In this document: piece by piece, positions 29,701 to 39,710 of the stretch
Numbering within the stretch: position 1 is the stretch's first letter
Layout of the letters: each line of letters opens with the position of its first letter
Assembly: GCA_026399195.1 (NCBI GenBank)
Contig: JAPLRK010000063.1
Span: 1-64,000, forward strand
Direction: 5' to 3'
Source: Legionellales bacterium
GTDB lineage: Bacteria > Pseudomonadota > Gammaproteobacteria > Legionellales > Legionellaceae
Length of the DNA: 64,000 nt
Notes under the pieces: generated by a model
Databases searched by the model: none
Told to the model about the DNA's origin: nothing
Seen by the model: the letters and a program-made list of their open reading frames with translations, nothing else
Position numbers and translations under genes: made by a program

Positions 29701-30566
29701 GTTTGCAGTGCTGTGGCTTGTCCCTTTTTCAAATCAAGCCAAACCTGAGCATCACCCTTCCCCCCATTCACTTGATAGGGCATGTCTTTAAAAAAGAACT
29801 GCCATTGCTGAGGCAAAAACCGTCGAACCGACGCATAGGCATGTCCACTCACCTGACTTAATTCATTGGGATTTAACGACAAGTCAGCCAAAACTTTAAA
29901 CTGAGTATCCATGGTTTGCGCCAAATGAGCTTCTCCTTTGACGCGATAACGACCGCTGTGATTGACCATCACCAAATTCAACGCACTCACTGGCAGCAAA
30001 GTGCCATCTTTCAAATGAACCAACAAGGAGACATGCTTTAAAATGATTTTTTCTTGATTGAGAAGCCAACCCAGTACGGGTAAATAATCCTCTGTGACCA
30101 AGACACTCTCTTGCTTGTCTTGACGCAGGCCATCCATGCTCCAACCTTGGTCAACTTGGCGAAGGGTGACATGGACATCGTCGATATACAAAATGCCAGG
30201 TTGTAAATGCCAATGCCATAGCGAGCTCATCAAATCAATGCCCACCATCAGTTGAGCAAAGGTAAGACCATGACGTGGCCCATCAAGCACGCTCACTTGA
30301 GTGAGTTTAATGACCGGCCAAAACCAATACCAACTCGTTTCCATACTGGAAATAACCACAGGCTGACCGATGAGCCTTGAGAGATGTTGTTCCACATCCC
30401 CCTTGTATTGTTTCGCCCAAGGAGTTAATGCGCGGAACACACCAAAGATGATCGCAAAACTGAGCAGAACAACAGCGATTGGCATCCCACTCTTTTTTAA
30501 GCACCGTGTTCCCCACGAGCAAAGCCTTACCCAGATGATACCCACACTTGTCCACTTCTTCATCAC
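26712..30566 (-). CDS. yhdP: YhdP family AsmA-like inter-membrane lipid transport protein
   Basis: A 1284-residue inner-membrane-anchored protein. One N-terminal helix (PIAVVLLSFAIIFGVFRALTPW) is followed by a very long beta-rich periplasmic region (DUF3971) and an AsmA-like C-terminal domain ending GPIAGMATWVASKIINQGMQQ and VTGPWLEPEV. YhdP with TamB and YdbH carries phospholipids to the outer membrane. The length matches the family. The start is one of two adjacent ATGs (30566 or 30563). Confidence 0.92.
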   Translation of the reverse strand: MMKKWTSVGIIWVRLCSWGTRCLKKSGMPIAVVLLSFAIIFGVFRALTPWAKQYKGDVEQHLSRLIGQPVVISSMETSWYWFWPVIKLTQVSVLDGPRHGLTFAQLMVGIDLMSSLWHWHLQPGILYIDDVHVTLRQVDQGWSMDGLRQDKQESVLVTEDYLPVLGWLLNQEKIILKHVSLLVHLKDGTLLPVSALNLVMVNHSGRYRVKGEAHLAQTMDTQFKVLADLSLNPNELSQVSGHAYASVRRFLPQQWQFFFKDMPYQVNGGKGDAQVWLDLKKGQATALQTKFDFKRIAWNTAGSTKDQWIQSIKANVAWALTKEGWSLSADHILLRAGNFQWPENALVIQHQKEDYLLYVKALMLEPLKNLGVEWPQSMQPSIKKTSYLEGGLFDTQVVIKKGEIDQFLSRFVALGWRGLGDYPDVTNLSGVVSWRPDRGHLALDGENTTLLLKGLPPVTFEQVNADVRWMGLGNAREVTMDRLILRHPDLVLGAHGVFDGAPAHLQLSAEFSANEGTQWLRYLPNGLLKPKLENWIKHDIKRVDHAIGQLTINGNLADFPFDKRPGDFHLVTQLSGMDLYFHKDWPPLTHLDLLLTVDHRNMDIQVLHASLLEIEATQANLSLNDMGLGHETLLLHGQVDIPAIRLKNYVLATPLRKLFATLKKLGVKGIIGLDLNLDVPLYPERNDVLAQGTITLKDDQLTFRHVLQTVTLDHVCGPLRFDEEGARLSTLTAELQGEPITMEIQSFLKPHAYTSIQVAGDTTIDKLRDIWEMPVLSLMKGPLKLKSILTFTADPDALDHIKLTTSLKGVDIDLPEPFGKKAEDKAPLSVTFDFNPEKAARLRINYDERLSSDLRFVTREHHLVLDQGVFQVGEGHLLWKNQPGLQLVGSLKTFDMKPWRKLWSHWSTDLSTPSMLNQIDGMDLKFDEVILFGASYPHVGFSAKKSEKNDWSFHVDQQDILADLGYQPETHTLSGHFKRLYLPKPKASSPSSLRLKPTDLPNFDLTLDDVKLKAPKSSAGPKDEMDVGQVALKSISTEDHLHLEDFKITTAGYQVVMTGDWSQKDGKDATTLTADVHVTNLAESLKFWHISPVIDSHQGNLQFKGSWPGALNDVSLAKITGSVYVMFQNGIITHLSRETEEKLGLGKLFSILSLQTIPRRLKLDFSDLSNAGYSFDILKGNFTLTRGVMTTNDSYIDGPVAYASMKGDLDVVKRLYDVTLHVSPHITASLPIVATIAGGPIAGMATWVASKIINQGMQQMTGYTYQVTGPWLEPEVHQVTIYRK

Positions 30567-30587
30567 GTTCCTTGTGAGCTATTCCCT

Positions 30588-30615
30588 AAGGATCGGGAGC
30601 GAAATAACTTCCTAT
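30588..30615. repeat. AGGATCGGGAGCGAAATAACTTCCT repeat between yhdP and lolA
   Basis: A single arm identical to the right half of the clpB terminator palindrome (23223-23247 read on the minus strand). It lies in the short gap between lolA and yhdP on the minus strand. Confidence 0.7.
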
Positions 30616-30635
30616 TCTTGCGTCAAATCTGAACA

Positions 30636-31244
30636 TCATTGATCGACCACATCAACTCCCTTGGGAGGTTTGAATTTGAATAGCGCCGACGCCAACTTAG
30701 GATTGCTTTTGATGTGGCTTAAAGTCACAAAGGTATGCTGGCCTAATTGGTCAAAGAGTTCAAGCGCGTGTAGTTCTGCTCCTACAAACATCAATTTCAC
30801 CCGCACAAAATTGGCTTTGCTTGATTTTGACAACAAATCGAAACTTTCTTTGTTGCCCTCAGGCCGCGCGGTCACATTGAAATCACGGGTCACCGTGTCT
30901 CCATAACCACTTAAAAATAAAGCTGCCGTGCCACCCAACCCATTTTCTTGTTTTTTAACAGTCACTTGTTCAAGATCCACATCATAAATCCACAAACGCT
31001 GTCCATCAGCTATCACCCATTGCGCCATAGGTGTTTTAGTTTGCCACCGAAAGCGCCCAGGCCGTGACAAAGCCATGGTTCCAGAAGAGCGCGACACCTC
31101 TCGCTTCCCTGCGTTCACAACCTGTGAAAAAGAAGCGCTCATGGTACGAATTGCATTTAATTTCGATTGAAGATGCTCACTCATCCCGTCACTAAACGTC
31201 AGAGGAGCCCATAACATAAGCCATAATACAGCGTTTTTTTTCAT
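30636..31244 (-). CDS. lolA: Outer-membrane lipoprotein carrier protein
   Basis: A periplasmic chaperone that takes lipoproteins from LolCDE to LolB. The signal peptide is MKKNAVLWLMLWAPLTFS. The family pattern is present: SASFSQVV, GTMALSRPGRFRWQTKTP, WIYDVDLEQVTVK and the C-terminal FKFKPPKGVDVV. 202 residues is normal. It follows ftsK with a 2-base gap, a common gammaproteobacterial pair. Its partner lolB is at 53088. Confidence 0.95.
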   Translation of the reverse strand: MKKNAVLWLMLWAPLTFSDGMSEHLQSKLNAIRTMSASFSQVVNAGKREVSRSSGTMALSRPGRFRWQTKTPMAQWVIADGQRLWIYDVDLEQVTVKKQENGLGGTAALFLSGYGDTVTRDFNVTARPEGNKESFDLLSKSSKANFVRVKLMFVGAELHALELFDQLGQHTFVTLSHIKSNPKLASALFKFKPPKGVDVVDQ

Positions 31245-31246
31245 CT

Positions 31247-33574
31247 CTAGTCCTCAGCTACTGACTGAACCAAAACATCTCTAAAACCACCTTCCAAAGG
31301 TCCAACCATACCCGTTCGTTCCATTTCTTCGACTAGCCGTGCCGCACGGTTGTAACCAATTTTAAATCGTCGTTGAACCGATGAAATGCTGGCCTTTCGG
31401 GTTTGGATCACAAACGCTACAGCTTGATCATACATAGGATCAATATCTTCAGTGGCTTGACCATCCTCACCCATCAGAGCATCTGAACCATCCACATATT
31501 GCGTGACTTCATCGATATACTCGGGCGTACCTCGAGAGCGCCAATCATTGGTAATGCGATGCACTTCTTGGTCATCGACATACGCGCCATGCACACGTAA
31601 AGGTGCGCCCGTTCCAGGAGCCAAAAAGAGCATGTCTCCATTCCCTAACAATTGCTCAGCACCTTGCTGATCAAGGATCGTTCGAGAATCTATTTTTGAT
31701 GACACTTGGAATGAAATGCGCGTAGGAATATTCGATTTGATGAGTCCTGTTAACACATCCACGGAGGGGCGCTGGGTCGCTAAAATCAAATGGATACCTG
31801 AAGCCCTTGCTTTTTGCGCAATGCGAGCGATGAGTTGTTCCACTTTTTTACCCACCACCATCATCATGTCGGCCAATTCATCGATGACCACAACCACATA
31901 GGGTAATGCAGATAACAGCGGTGCCTCGGTATCCATTGAATCGGTAGGTTTCCATAGTGGATCTTGCATCGGCGCTCCTTGTGCTTTTGCCTCAGCCACT
32001 TTGGTGTTATACCCTGCCACATTACGTACGCCGACCGCAGCCATCAAACGATAGCGTTTTTCCATCTCATCCACGCACCACCGAAGGGCACTGGCAGCTT
32101 CTTTCATATCAGTCACTACGGGTGTTAAAAGATGAGGGATCCCGTCATAGATAGACAATTCTAACATTTTTGGATCTACCATGATCAATCGTACTTGTTC
32201 AGGTGTTGCTCTGAAAAGCAAACTTAAAATCATGGCGTTGATGCCCACAGATTTTCCAGAACCGGTCGTTCCCGCCACCAGAAGATGAGGCATCTTCGCC
32301 AGATCCACCACCATAGGATGCCCAGCAATATCTACCCCCAATGCAAGCGTTAACGGGGAATGCGCTTGCTGATAGACATCGGAAGACAAGACATCCGACA
32401 AACAAACCATTGCACGGTTTTGGTTGGGTAGTTCAATACCAACAACCGTTTTTCCTGGAATAATTTCAACCACACGCACACTGGTGACCGATAAAGAACG
32501 TGCAAGATCCTTTGCAAGAGCCGTGAGTTTGCTGACCTTAATCCCTGCTGCCAACTGCAATTCAAAACGCGTGATCACAGGCCCAGGATGGACTGCCACC
32601 ACATCCGCTTGAATACCAAAATCTAGTAAATGTTGTTCAACGTCTCGAGACATGGTCTCCAGTTCTTGATGCGTATACCCCCCCATCGGCACGCCAGGTT
32701 GTCCTTTATCCAGCAAATCTAACGAAGGCAATCCTCCTTTGCTGGGGACTTTAGGTTGCGTAGACTCTTTCGGCAATTTTTGCACCATGGGTTTTTCTAT
32801 GGGTGCGATAGGACTAATGAAAGGTAAGGCACGTTCTTTTTTGAGTGAGCGGACATCCACACTGGACGCACGTTTCATGACTTGCGGGGATTGCACCTTG
32901 GATAAGCGCTCGATAACAGTGGTCAACACACGAGACATCTTCAGCAATCCTGAGCCCCCCATTCTGGCCAAAACATGTGTATAGTAGCCAATCACCTCAA
33001 CAGCCATCACCCAAGAAAGCCCAGTTAACCAAGTCACACCCACCAAAAACATGGCAAGCAACAAAAGCATAGCCCCCTCGGCGTGCAATTGAGCATGCAT
33101 CACCTGAGCGATAAGTTGACCCACAATGCCGCCGATGGGCTCAATGGGGGATGAGGCACTCCCCAAAAACCCGAGCAATCCACAGCCACCACTGACCATG
33201 AACAACAATCCAACGCCTCTCACCAAGAGCATTGGCTTATTAACCACCCGCAAAGCGCGATGATCTTTTAAAATCATCCATGCGACATAAGCCACACAAA
33301 CTGGCAAGAGGTAGGCAAAATATCCAAAAGTAGCGTAGAGAAGATCGGCAAGGTATGCCCCGACGTATCCGCCGGCGTTTCCAATAGGGCCTGCCGATGG
33401 ATGGGTATGAGACCACCCTGGATCATTGGCATGTTGGGTCACCAAGGAAAGCAAGAGGAGCATCGCCATAGTTAGAACTAAGATGAAACTGCCTTCACTT
33501 ATCCGTTTCACTACAAAAAGTGGCAAGGCTTTTTTAGGGTTCCCGGCCTGTTGTCCCTTTCTCTGTTTTGTCAT
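31247..33574 (-). CDS. ftsK: DNA translocase FtsK
   Basis: A septum-located ATP-driven DNA pump that clears chromosome ends and activates XerCD at dif. The 775 residues hold four N-terminal membrane helices (about 25-190), a short linker, alpha/beta domains with Walker [13 protein letters not shown] (about 435) and [12 protein letters not shown], and the C-terminal gamma winged helix with [18 protein letters not shown]. The linker is much shorter than in Escherichia coli but usual for many bacteria. It is divergent from trxB. Confidence 0.96.
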   Translation of the reverse strand: MTKQRKGQQAGNPKKALPLFVVKRISEGSFILVLTMAMLLLLSLVTQHANDPGWSHTHPSAGPIGNAGGYVGAYLADLLYATFGYFAYLLPVCVAYVAWMILKDHRALRVVNKPMLLVRGVGLLFMVSGGCGLLGFLGSASSPIEPIGGIVGQLIAQVMHAQLHAEGAMLLLLAMFLVGVTWLTGLSWVMAVEVIGYYTHVLARMGGSGLLKMSRVLTTVIERLSKVQSPQVMKRASSVDVRSLKKERALPFISPIAPIEKPMVQKLPKESTQPKVPSKGGLPSLDLLDKGQPGVPMGGYTHQELETMSRDVEQHLLDFGIQADVVAVHPGPVITRFELQLAAGIKVSKLTALAKDLARSLSVTSVRVVEIIPGKTVVGIELPNQNRAMVCLSDVLSSDVYQQAHSPLTLALGVDIAGHPMVVDLAKMPHLLVAGTTGSGKSVGINAMILSLLFRATPEQVRLIMVDPKMLELSIYDGIPHLLTPVVTDMKEAASALRWCVDEMEKRYRLMAAVGVRNVAGYNTKVAEAKAQGAPMQDPLWKPTDSMDTEAPLLSALPYVVVVIDELADMMMVVGKKVEQLIARIAQKARASGIHLILATQRPSVDVLTGLIKSNIPTRISFQVSSKIDSRTILDQQGAEQLLGNGDMLFLAPGTGAPLRVHGAYVDDQEVHRITNDWRSRGTPEYIDEVTQYVDGSDALMGEDGQATEDIDPMYDQAVAFVIQTRKASISSVQRRFKIGYNRAARLVEEMERTGMVGPLEGGFRDVLVQSVAED

Positions 33575-33625
33575 AGGTATTTTAAAGCATCGTCTTTTAT
33601 CATATTATTCCCCATCTTATCATAG

Positions 33626-34588
<963 letters not shown>

Positions 34589-34706
34589 ACGGCCGACATG
34601 CTTGTTCTTATTTTACAAACAATGGATCAAATTATTGCAACACAGGCGGGTATGGGGTACACTTAGCTGCCCCATGATTTCCCCGCATCAACAACGGAGT
34701 GACACC

Positions 34707-36098
34707 ATGAAACATCGAACCTATTATGTCAGTTATATGACCATGGATACTGATGCGGGCGCTAATCCTTTTTGGCATGCCTCTTTGATCTTATCCACAC
34801 AAGACACCGAATCATCGCCCATCCGAGTCATTGATGCCGTAGGTTTTTATAGCCAGCCCAGCTCAACGACCGATCCACTGATCGCCGGATTAAAGCATAT
34901 GTTAGGTTTTAAAATTGACCTACAAGATGGTCACGGCATTTTAAAAAAAGAAAAAATGCGCGATTTGGATGGCAATGGGCTGCACGCCATCCATTTCGAA
35001 GCCACAAAAACTCAATTTAACAACCTCCAGGAACTCTATACTAAAAAAATGCGTCTCGAACACGAAGCTATCGCGGAGCTCAATCACCAATTACACGCTC
35101 GAGGAGAGCCTCAAAATGGTCATACCCGTTATGTCGCTGAGCGTTCATTAGCCACCTTGAACGCCCGGGAGACCCGTTTACAACCCTTCCACATTCAAAT
35201 GAACCTCACTAAAAAAGGATTTGATAGCAGTACCTCTTATGGGTGCAAAAATTACGCGCTCGACATGTTGCTTGAAGTGGGGATCATTGACAAACCGTTG
35301 CATGATAAAATCATAGGGGGGCCTTTCAAGAGTGCTTTCCCACGGTTTAGTGGTATTCCGAGCGAGCCTGTGAAATTGGTAAGCACGGGTGAACCTCAAC
35401 AAGACATTTCTACGCACTCACGAAAAGTCTATTACAATCGTCATTGGGACAAAAATCAGCTGTTTTGGGCCACGGGGGTCAAGCCACTCAATATGCAAAA
35501 AAAGGAAAGCATCCCCTCAAGCGCACAACTTGCAACAAACGAAGAAGTCTATCCTATCATCAAAGACATCCTCAATCGAATACGTCTTGTTGAAAGCGAG
35601 TTACGACACAAAATCACTGAATTAGATGACACGCGCCTTGCAAAACGTCATGACGAGCTAAAAGAACAACTCGATCGGGTGATGACATTATATGGCTTAT
35701 TCAGAGTGTCTTATGAAAATCAATTAAAACCCTGCTTGACCGCCAAATTATTGCAAGCTGAAACAACACTGGATATAGCGAATTTGTCCTTAACTCCAAA
35801 CAAAATCGATCATAGTTTCCTTTTAAGAGCCTATACGAGCATCGCGATGCGTCATGCTATGCTGGGTCTTATTGGGATGCTCATCGCTGCCACCTGCCTC
35901 AGCGGCGCTCTTGGAGCCGCTATGGTGACCACTGCCGCCCTTTACTCAACGCATCAATTGTTCTCTTTTTTCAAGGAAGACTCTCATTTCTCTGCGATGC
36001 GCACCCATTATCTGGCGTTCAAACAAGCCAAACGAACCTCTAACAATGGACCTCATGATCACACCACTCAAAGCCCAGCCCATGCAATCCCCGTTTAA
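34707..36098 (+). CDS. Candidate permuted papain-fold (NlpC/P60-like) protein with C-terminal membrane segment
   Basis: A 463-residue orphan. ATG 34707 follows CGGAG; the upstream 35 open codons are not needed. Residues 1-190 contain FWHASLIL, then a long spacer, then YGCKNYALDML. The His-before-Cys order with Cys at a helix start is what permuted NlpC/P60-like (LRAT/YiiX type) folds show, so a thiol hydrolase or acyltransferase is possible. The middle is helical and charged. Near residues 400-440 a hydrophobic hairpin (LGLIGMLIAATCLSGALGAAMVTTAAL) suggests membrane insertion. There is no signal peptide. The last 20 residues are polar. A host-directed effector is plausible but unproven. Confidence 0.7.
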   Translation: MKHRTYYVSYMTMDTDAGANPFWHASLILSTQDTESSPIRVIDAVGFYSQPSSTTDPLIAGLKHMLGFKIDLQDGHGILKKEKMRDLDGNGLHAIHFEATKTQFNNLQELYTKKMRLEHEAIAELNHQLHARGEPQNGHTRYVAERSLATLNARETRLQPFHIQMNLTKKGFDSSTSYGCKNYALDMLLEVGIIDKPLHDKIIGGPFKSAFPRFSGIPSEPVKLVSTGEPQQDISTHSRKVYYNRHWDKNQLFWATGVKPLNMQKKESIPSSAQLATNEEVYPIIKDILNRIRLVESELRHKITELDDTRLAKRHDELKEQLDRVMTLYGLFRVSYENQLKPCLTAKLLQAETTLDIANLSLTPNKIDHSFLLRAYTSIAMRHAMLGLIGMLIAATCLSGALGAAMVTTAALYSTHQLFSFFKEDSHFSAMRTHYLAFKQAKRTSNNGPHDHTTQSPAHAIPV

Positions 36099-36939
36099 AA
36101 AATGGGGATTGTGTGCTCTAAAATCCATCCTCGCGTTGGTGTTTACATTGACTGTCATCCCCTTGGCCTTTGCGCAAGGCCGAGAGCTTGCGCTCACCAT
36201 TGATGATTTACCTTTCGTCGGTGAAAGTAAAAATTTTCATCTGAATCTTATCCTCGATGCCCTCAAGGGAGCTGACATTCCGGCGACTGGTTTTGTGATT
36301 GCCAAAGAAGTCACCGCAAGCACCATGGAAACTTTAAAAAAGTTTCATGGTGCGGGTTTGACTCTTGGAAACCACACACGTTCGCACGCTAATTTAAACA
36401 ACATGAGCTCACAAGCTTATATCAACGACATCGCATCAGCAGACGTGATTTTATCCGAGCTCCTCACCAGGCCTAAATTTTTCAGGTATCCCTACTTGGT
36501 GATGGGTGAAGGGCAAAAAAAAGAAAATATCAAAGAATATCTCTCCTCACAACATTACCTCATAGCCCCAGTGACCGTAGATAGTAAGGATTTTGTCTTT
36601 AATCAACTCTTGTTGTCAGTCCCCGAGAAAGAAAGACGACAATTTCTAACCGTATTAAAACCCTGTTATCTGGATTTTATTTGGCAACAAACCATGGCCT
36701 CTGTTGAGCGCAGTCACTCTTCCAGAAAGCCTGAACAACCACAAATTTTACTCATCCATGCCAATTTACTAAATGCCTATGTGCTGCCAGACTTGATAGC
36801 CCTATTCAAACAAAATGGCTTTACCTTTATCCCTTTAGCCCATGCCCTAAAACCTGATCATAGAGGACCAAAACCTGAGACCACCCCGGAAAAAGCAAAA
36901 ATCGTAACCCATACTGACGCCTACATGGCTTGGGACTGA
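36046..36939 (+). CDS. Polysaccharide deacetylase family protein, exported
   Basis: NodB-type metal-dependent deacetylase fold acting in the periplasm or outside. The signal sequence is [21 protein letters not shown]. Motifs: [10 protein letters not shown] (catalytic Asp-Asp), [14 protein letters not shown] (HxxxH metal ligands) and [10 protein letters not shown]. The start is uncertain: ATG 36046, 36055 (with GGA upstream) or 36082; the last gives the shortest signal peptide. It overlaps the 3' end of the preceding gene, so it is probably co-transcribed. The substrate is unknown. Confidence 0.82.
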   Translation: MDLMITPLKAQPMQSPFKKWGLCALKSILALVFTLTVIPLAFAQGRELALTIDDLPFVGESKNFHLNLILDALKGADIPATGFVIAKEVTASTMETLKKFHGAGLTLGNHTRSHANLNNMSSQAYINDIASADVILSELLTRPKFFRYPYLVMGEGQKKENIKEYLSSQHYLIAPVTVDSKDFVFNQLLLSVPEKERRQFLTVLKPCYLDFIWQQTMASVERSHSSRKPEQPQILLIHANLLNAYVLPDLIALFKQNGFTFIPLAHALKPDHRGPKPETTPEKAKIVTHTDAYMAWD

Positions 36940-37010
36940 TCGAAAGAATTGCCATTTCCTCTTTTTTAGTGCACTATTTGCGGCTTATACGATTGACTCC
37001 TGAGAGATGT

Positions 37011-37232
37011 ATGGCAAAAGAAGAACATATTGAAATGCAAGGCACGGTGATTGATACCCTTCCCAACACCATGTTCCGCGTTGAGCTTGAGAATGGACAC
37101 ATTGTAACTGCGCATATTTCAGGGCGCATGCGAAAAAATTATATCCGCATTCTGACTGGGGATAAAGTAAAAGTTGAATTAACGCCGTATGACTTAAGCA
37201 AAGGGCGTATTATTTTTCGTGATAAAAATTAG
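37011..37232 (+). CDS. infA: Translation initiation factor IF-1
   Basis: A 73-residue OB-fold protein binding the ribosomal A site during initiation. The start [13 protein letters not shown] is the family N-terminus; the open frame upstream is not used. [16 protein letters not shown] and [14 protein letters not shown] are the conserved core. Confidence 0.97.
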   Translation: MAKEEHIEMQGTVIDTLPNTMFRVELENGHIVTAHISGRMRKNYIRILTGDKVKVELTPYDLSKGRIIFRDKN

Positions 37233-37246
37233 TCTGGTTCTTCTGT

Positions 37247-37320
37247 AGGCACGGTAGGTTGGACCTAGGCCCAACAGAATACGCTACGCAACGACTTGTC
37301 TTGGGCCAAGGCCCAACAAC
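37247..37320. repeat. GGTTGGACCTAGGCCCAAC-type inverted repeat
   Basis: Two GGxCCAAC-ending blocks (37256-37275 and 37301-37317) flank a short spacer between infA and pmbA. This resembles palindromic insertion sequences that are common in proteobacterial genomes. Complementarity is imperfect. It may also end both convergent transcripts. Confidence 0.5.
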
Positions 37321-37324
37321 GAGC

Positions 37325-38683
37325 TCATTGCCCGGCTACCATCATCTCTTCAATCAACAAAGACCCACAGCGCGTTGCTAGATTGGGGTTCCAGTCGTTG
37401 CCCACTGCGGCGATGGCTGCAAACATCTCTTTTAAGTTGCCAGCCACTGTCACCTCATCAACGGGATGTTGAATTTCACCCCCTTCCACCCAAAACCCAC
37501 TGGCACCCCGAGAATAATCCCCGGTTAACCCATTGACTCCGTGCCCCATCAATTCGGTAACCAACAATCCTCGACCCATCTTCTTGATGAGATCCTGTAG
37601 ATCTCCGGCGGTAGGATCGATTGTTAAATTAAACACACCGCCACTGTTCGCGCTGGTTTGCAAACCCATCTTTCGCGCTGAGTAACTATTCAAAACATAT
37701 TGACATATCTTGCCCTGCTGAACCCAAACATTGGGTCTCGTGATGACGCCTTCCCCATCAAAAGCAGCACTCCCCAAACCTCGCGGCACATGCGGTTGAT
37801 CGTGAATACAGATATTTTTAGGAAACAGCGGCAGACCTATGCTATCCAACAAAAATGAATTTTTTCGATAAAGGTTCATCCCGCTAATAGCCCCAATAAA
37901 GGCAGACAACAATCCACTTGAAACGCGATCTGAAAATAATACAGGCACTTTTTGAGTTTTGATGGGACGGGCTCCCAATCGACTGACCGCACGCCTTCCA
38001 GCGCAACTGGCTAATGATTCGATGGACTGTAGGTCAGTGGCCAACCTCGACGTTGTATAATCATAATCACGTTGCATTGACTCACCTTCCTTAGCAATCA
38101 ATGAACAACTGATCCCATGACGACTGCTGTCTACAATACCTAAAAACCCATGGCTGTTCGCATAGCCATGGGAGAACGTGTAGGTGGAAACATTCACCCC
38201 ATCAGAATTACTGATTTTAGGATCATAAGCCAAGGCTTGCTTTTCACACTCTAAGGCTAATTCAATCGCCGCTGATGGCGTGATAGACCAAGGATGATAT
38301 AAATCCAAATCCAGAGATTCTGCACTCATCAAGTGACTATCTGCCAGTCCAAAACAAGGATCAGCCGCACTCACTTCAGCGATGCTAATGGCTTTAGAGA
38401 TCATGTCATCAAGAGATGCTGGCGACAAATCCGTGCTGCTTGCCCCTCCCTTTCGAGACCCTTTATAAACAACGATACTCACAGCGTTGTCTTCACTAAA
38501 AGCCACTGTTTCAACTTCACCCATACGAACATCAATTGAAAAGCCTGTATCATGATTAACCGCAACGGAGGTATCAGTGGCACCTGCCGCACGTGTGCGC
38601 TTTAATACATCATGCATCAATTCCGATAATTCTTTAGTTGACTTTGACCTGGCTCTGTTGCTAACTTGCGGGAATGTTCGCAT
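37325..38683 (-). CDS. pmbA: Metalloprotease-like protein PmbA/TldE
   Basis: Partner of TldD in a heterodimeric protease that matures peptides such as microcin B17 and degrades antitoxins. The 452-residue protein shows GASSTDLSP, TFSHGYANSHGFLG, ELMGHGVNGLTGDYSRGASGFWVEGGEIQHPV and a C-terminal TRCGSLLIEEM. PmbA lacks the HExxxH zinc site carried by TldD, as here. The gene stands alone; tldD is not in the window. Confidence 0.95.
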   Translation of the reverse strand: MRTFPQVSNRARSKSTKELSELMHDVLKRTRAAGATDTSVAVNHDTGFSIDVRMGEVETVAFSEDNAVSIVVYKGSRKGGASSTDLSPASLDDMISKAISIAEVSAADPCFGLADSHLMSAESLDLDLYHPWSITPSAAIELALECEKQALAYDPKISNSDGVNVSTYTFSHGYANSHGFLGIVDSSRHGISCSLIAKEGESMQRDYDYTTSRLATDLQSIESLASCAGRRAVSRLGARPIKTQKVPVLFSDRVSSGLLSAFIGAISGMNLYRKNSFLLDSIGLPLFPKNICIHDQPHVPRGLGSAAFDGEGVITRPNVWVQQGKICQYVLNSYSARKMGLQTSANSGGVFNLTIDPTAGDLQDLIKKMGRGLLVTELMGHGVNGLTGDYSRGASGFWVEGGEIQHPVDEVTVAGNLKEMFAAIAAVGNDWNPNLATRCGSLLIEEMMVAGQ

Positions 38684-38706
38684 CTTGATTCCACTGGTTT
38701 GAACGT

Positions 38707-39510
38707 ATGCACATAAGGATACAAGATTACATCCCGCTGAGCCACCCTTTGAGGCGTTTAAAATGTTGCACTAAATGGGGTCTATGGCTATTTGCTGTTA
38801 TTATTGGACTATCAACCACATCCACAGTGGCACATCCATGGCGAGAAGTAGCACCTGGGGTTGAATATCTTGATCTCAGTAAAAATCTCATCACGCCTTG
38901 GTCCCATGTTCATGTCTTTCGCATCAATCTGAAAGTCAATCAATTGGATGTGGTGATGGCACATGGGTTATCCCAAGTACACGCCTCGGCTGATGAATTC
39001 GCGCATCATAGCAACGCCTTAATCACCATCAATGGTGGTTTTTTTGACCGTAACTTCCGCCCATTAGGTCTTCGAATCAGTAGTCTTCAACAACAAAGTC
39101 CCTTAAAACGGATCAGCTGGTGGGACGTTTTTTACATCAAGAACAAAAAGCCGTTCATCACCAGCGGACATCAGTTCAACCAGGGCGTTCACGTTGAGTT
39201 TGCCGTTCAAAGCGGGCCTCGCCTACTCATCAATGGACACATTCCCTCCTTAAAACCAGGGCTTGCTGAGCGATCCGCATTGGGCATTTCACTAGATGAT
39301 CGTGTCATTATTTTAGTCACAGAAAACGCCCCCATCACAACCAGCGCACTTGCCGAACTCATGCATAACCCACCTCTCAATTGCGAAAACGCACTGAATT
39401 TAGATGGCGGCAGCTCCAGTCAACTCCATGCACACTTTAGAAATTTTCAAATCCAAGTGCATGGATTCACCAATGTCAGTGACGCGATTGTGGTTAAGGG
39501 GCGAAGGTAA
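38707..39510 (+). CDS. Phosphodiester glycosidase family protein (NAGPA domain), exported
   Basis: A 267-residue protein with an N-terminal hydrophobic export signal (LWLFAVIIGLSTTSTVA) and the NAGPA/DUF2233 fold: VVMAHGLSQVHAS, ITINGGFFDRNFRPLGLRIS, AVQSGPRLLINGHI and ALNLDGGSSSQLHAH. Relatives remove GlcNAc or related sugars from phosphodiester linkages. The natural substrate is unknown. It is divergent from pmbA with a 23-base gap. Confidence 0.85.
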   Translation: MHIRIQDYIPLSHPLRRLKCCTKWGLWLFAVIIGLSTTSTVAHPWREVAPGVEYLDLSKNLITPWSHVHVFRINLKVNQLDVVMAHGLSQVHASADEFAHHSNALITINGGFFDRNFRPLGLRISSLQQQSPLKRISWWDVFYIKNKKPFITSGHQFNQGVHVEFAVQSGPRLLINGHIPSLKPGLAERSALGISLDDRVIILVTENAPITTSALAELMHNPPLNCENALNLDGGSSSQLHAHFRNFQIQVHGFTNVSDAIVVKGRR

Positions 39511-39618
39511 ACAGGGAGCCCATTTCAAAGTCAGTTATACTGCGCGATCCTTTAAGTGTTGAAAATTTAAGTTATCCACAGCATACCCCCATATTATTCT
39601 CTTGAAATTAAGCTCAAA

Positions 39619-39665
39619 ACACATTATCTTGTTATGAAATCGAATTTAATAACTATATGTTGTGT
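39619..39665 (+). promoter_or_regulatory. Paired NrdR boxes upstream of nrdA
   Basis: ACACATTATCTTGTTA (39619-39634) and TAACTATATGTTGTGT (39650-39665) both fit the NrdR consensus and start 31 bp apart, three helical turns, the spacing needed by the repressor. The second box is the stronger match and ends 45 bases before the nrdA ATG. Confidence 0.75.
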
Positions 39666-39710
39666 TTTGTCGATCTTGGAACATCTATCAAAACCATCTG
39701 TGGAGGACAC

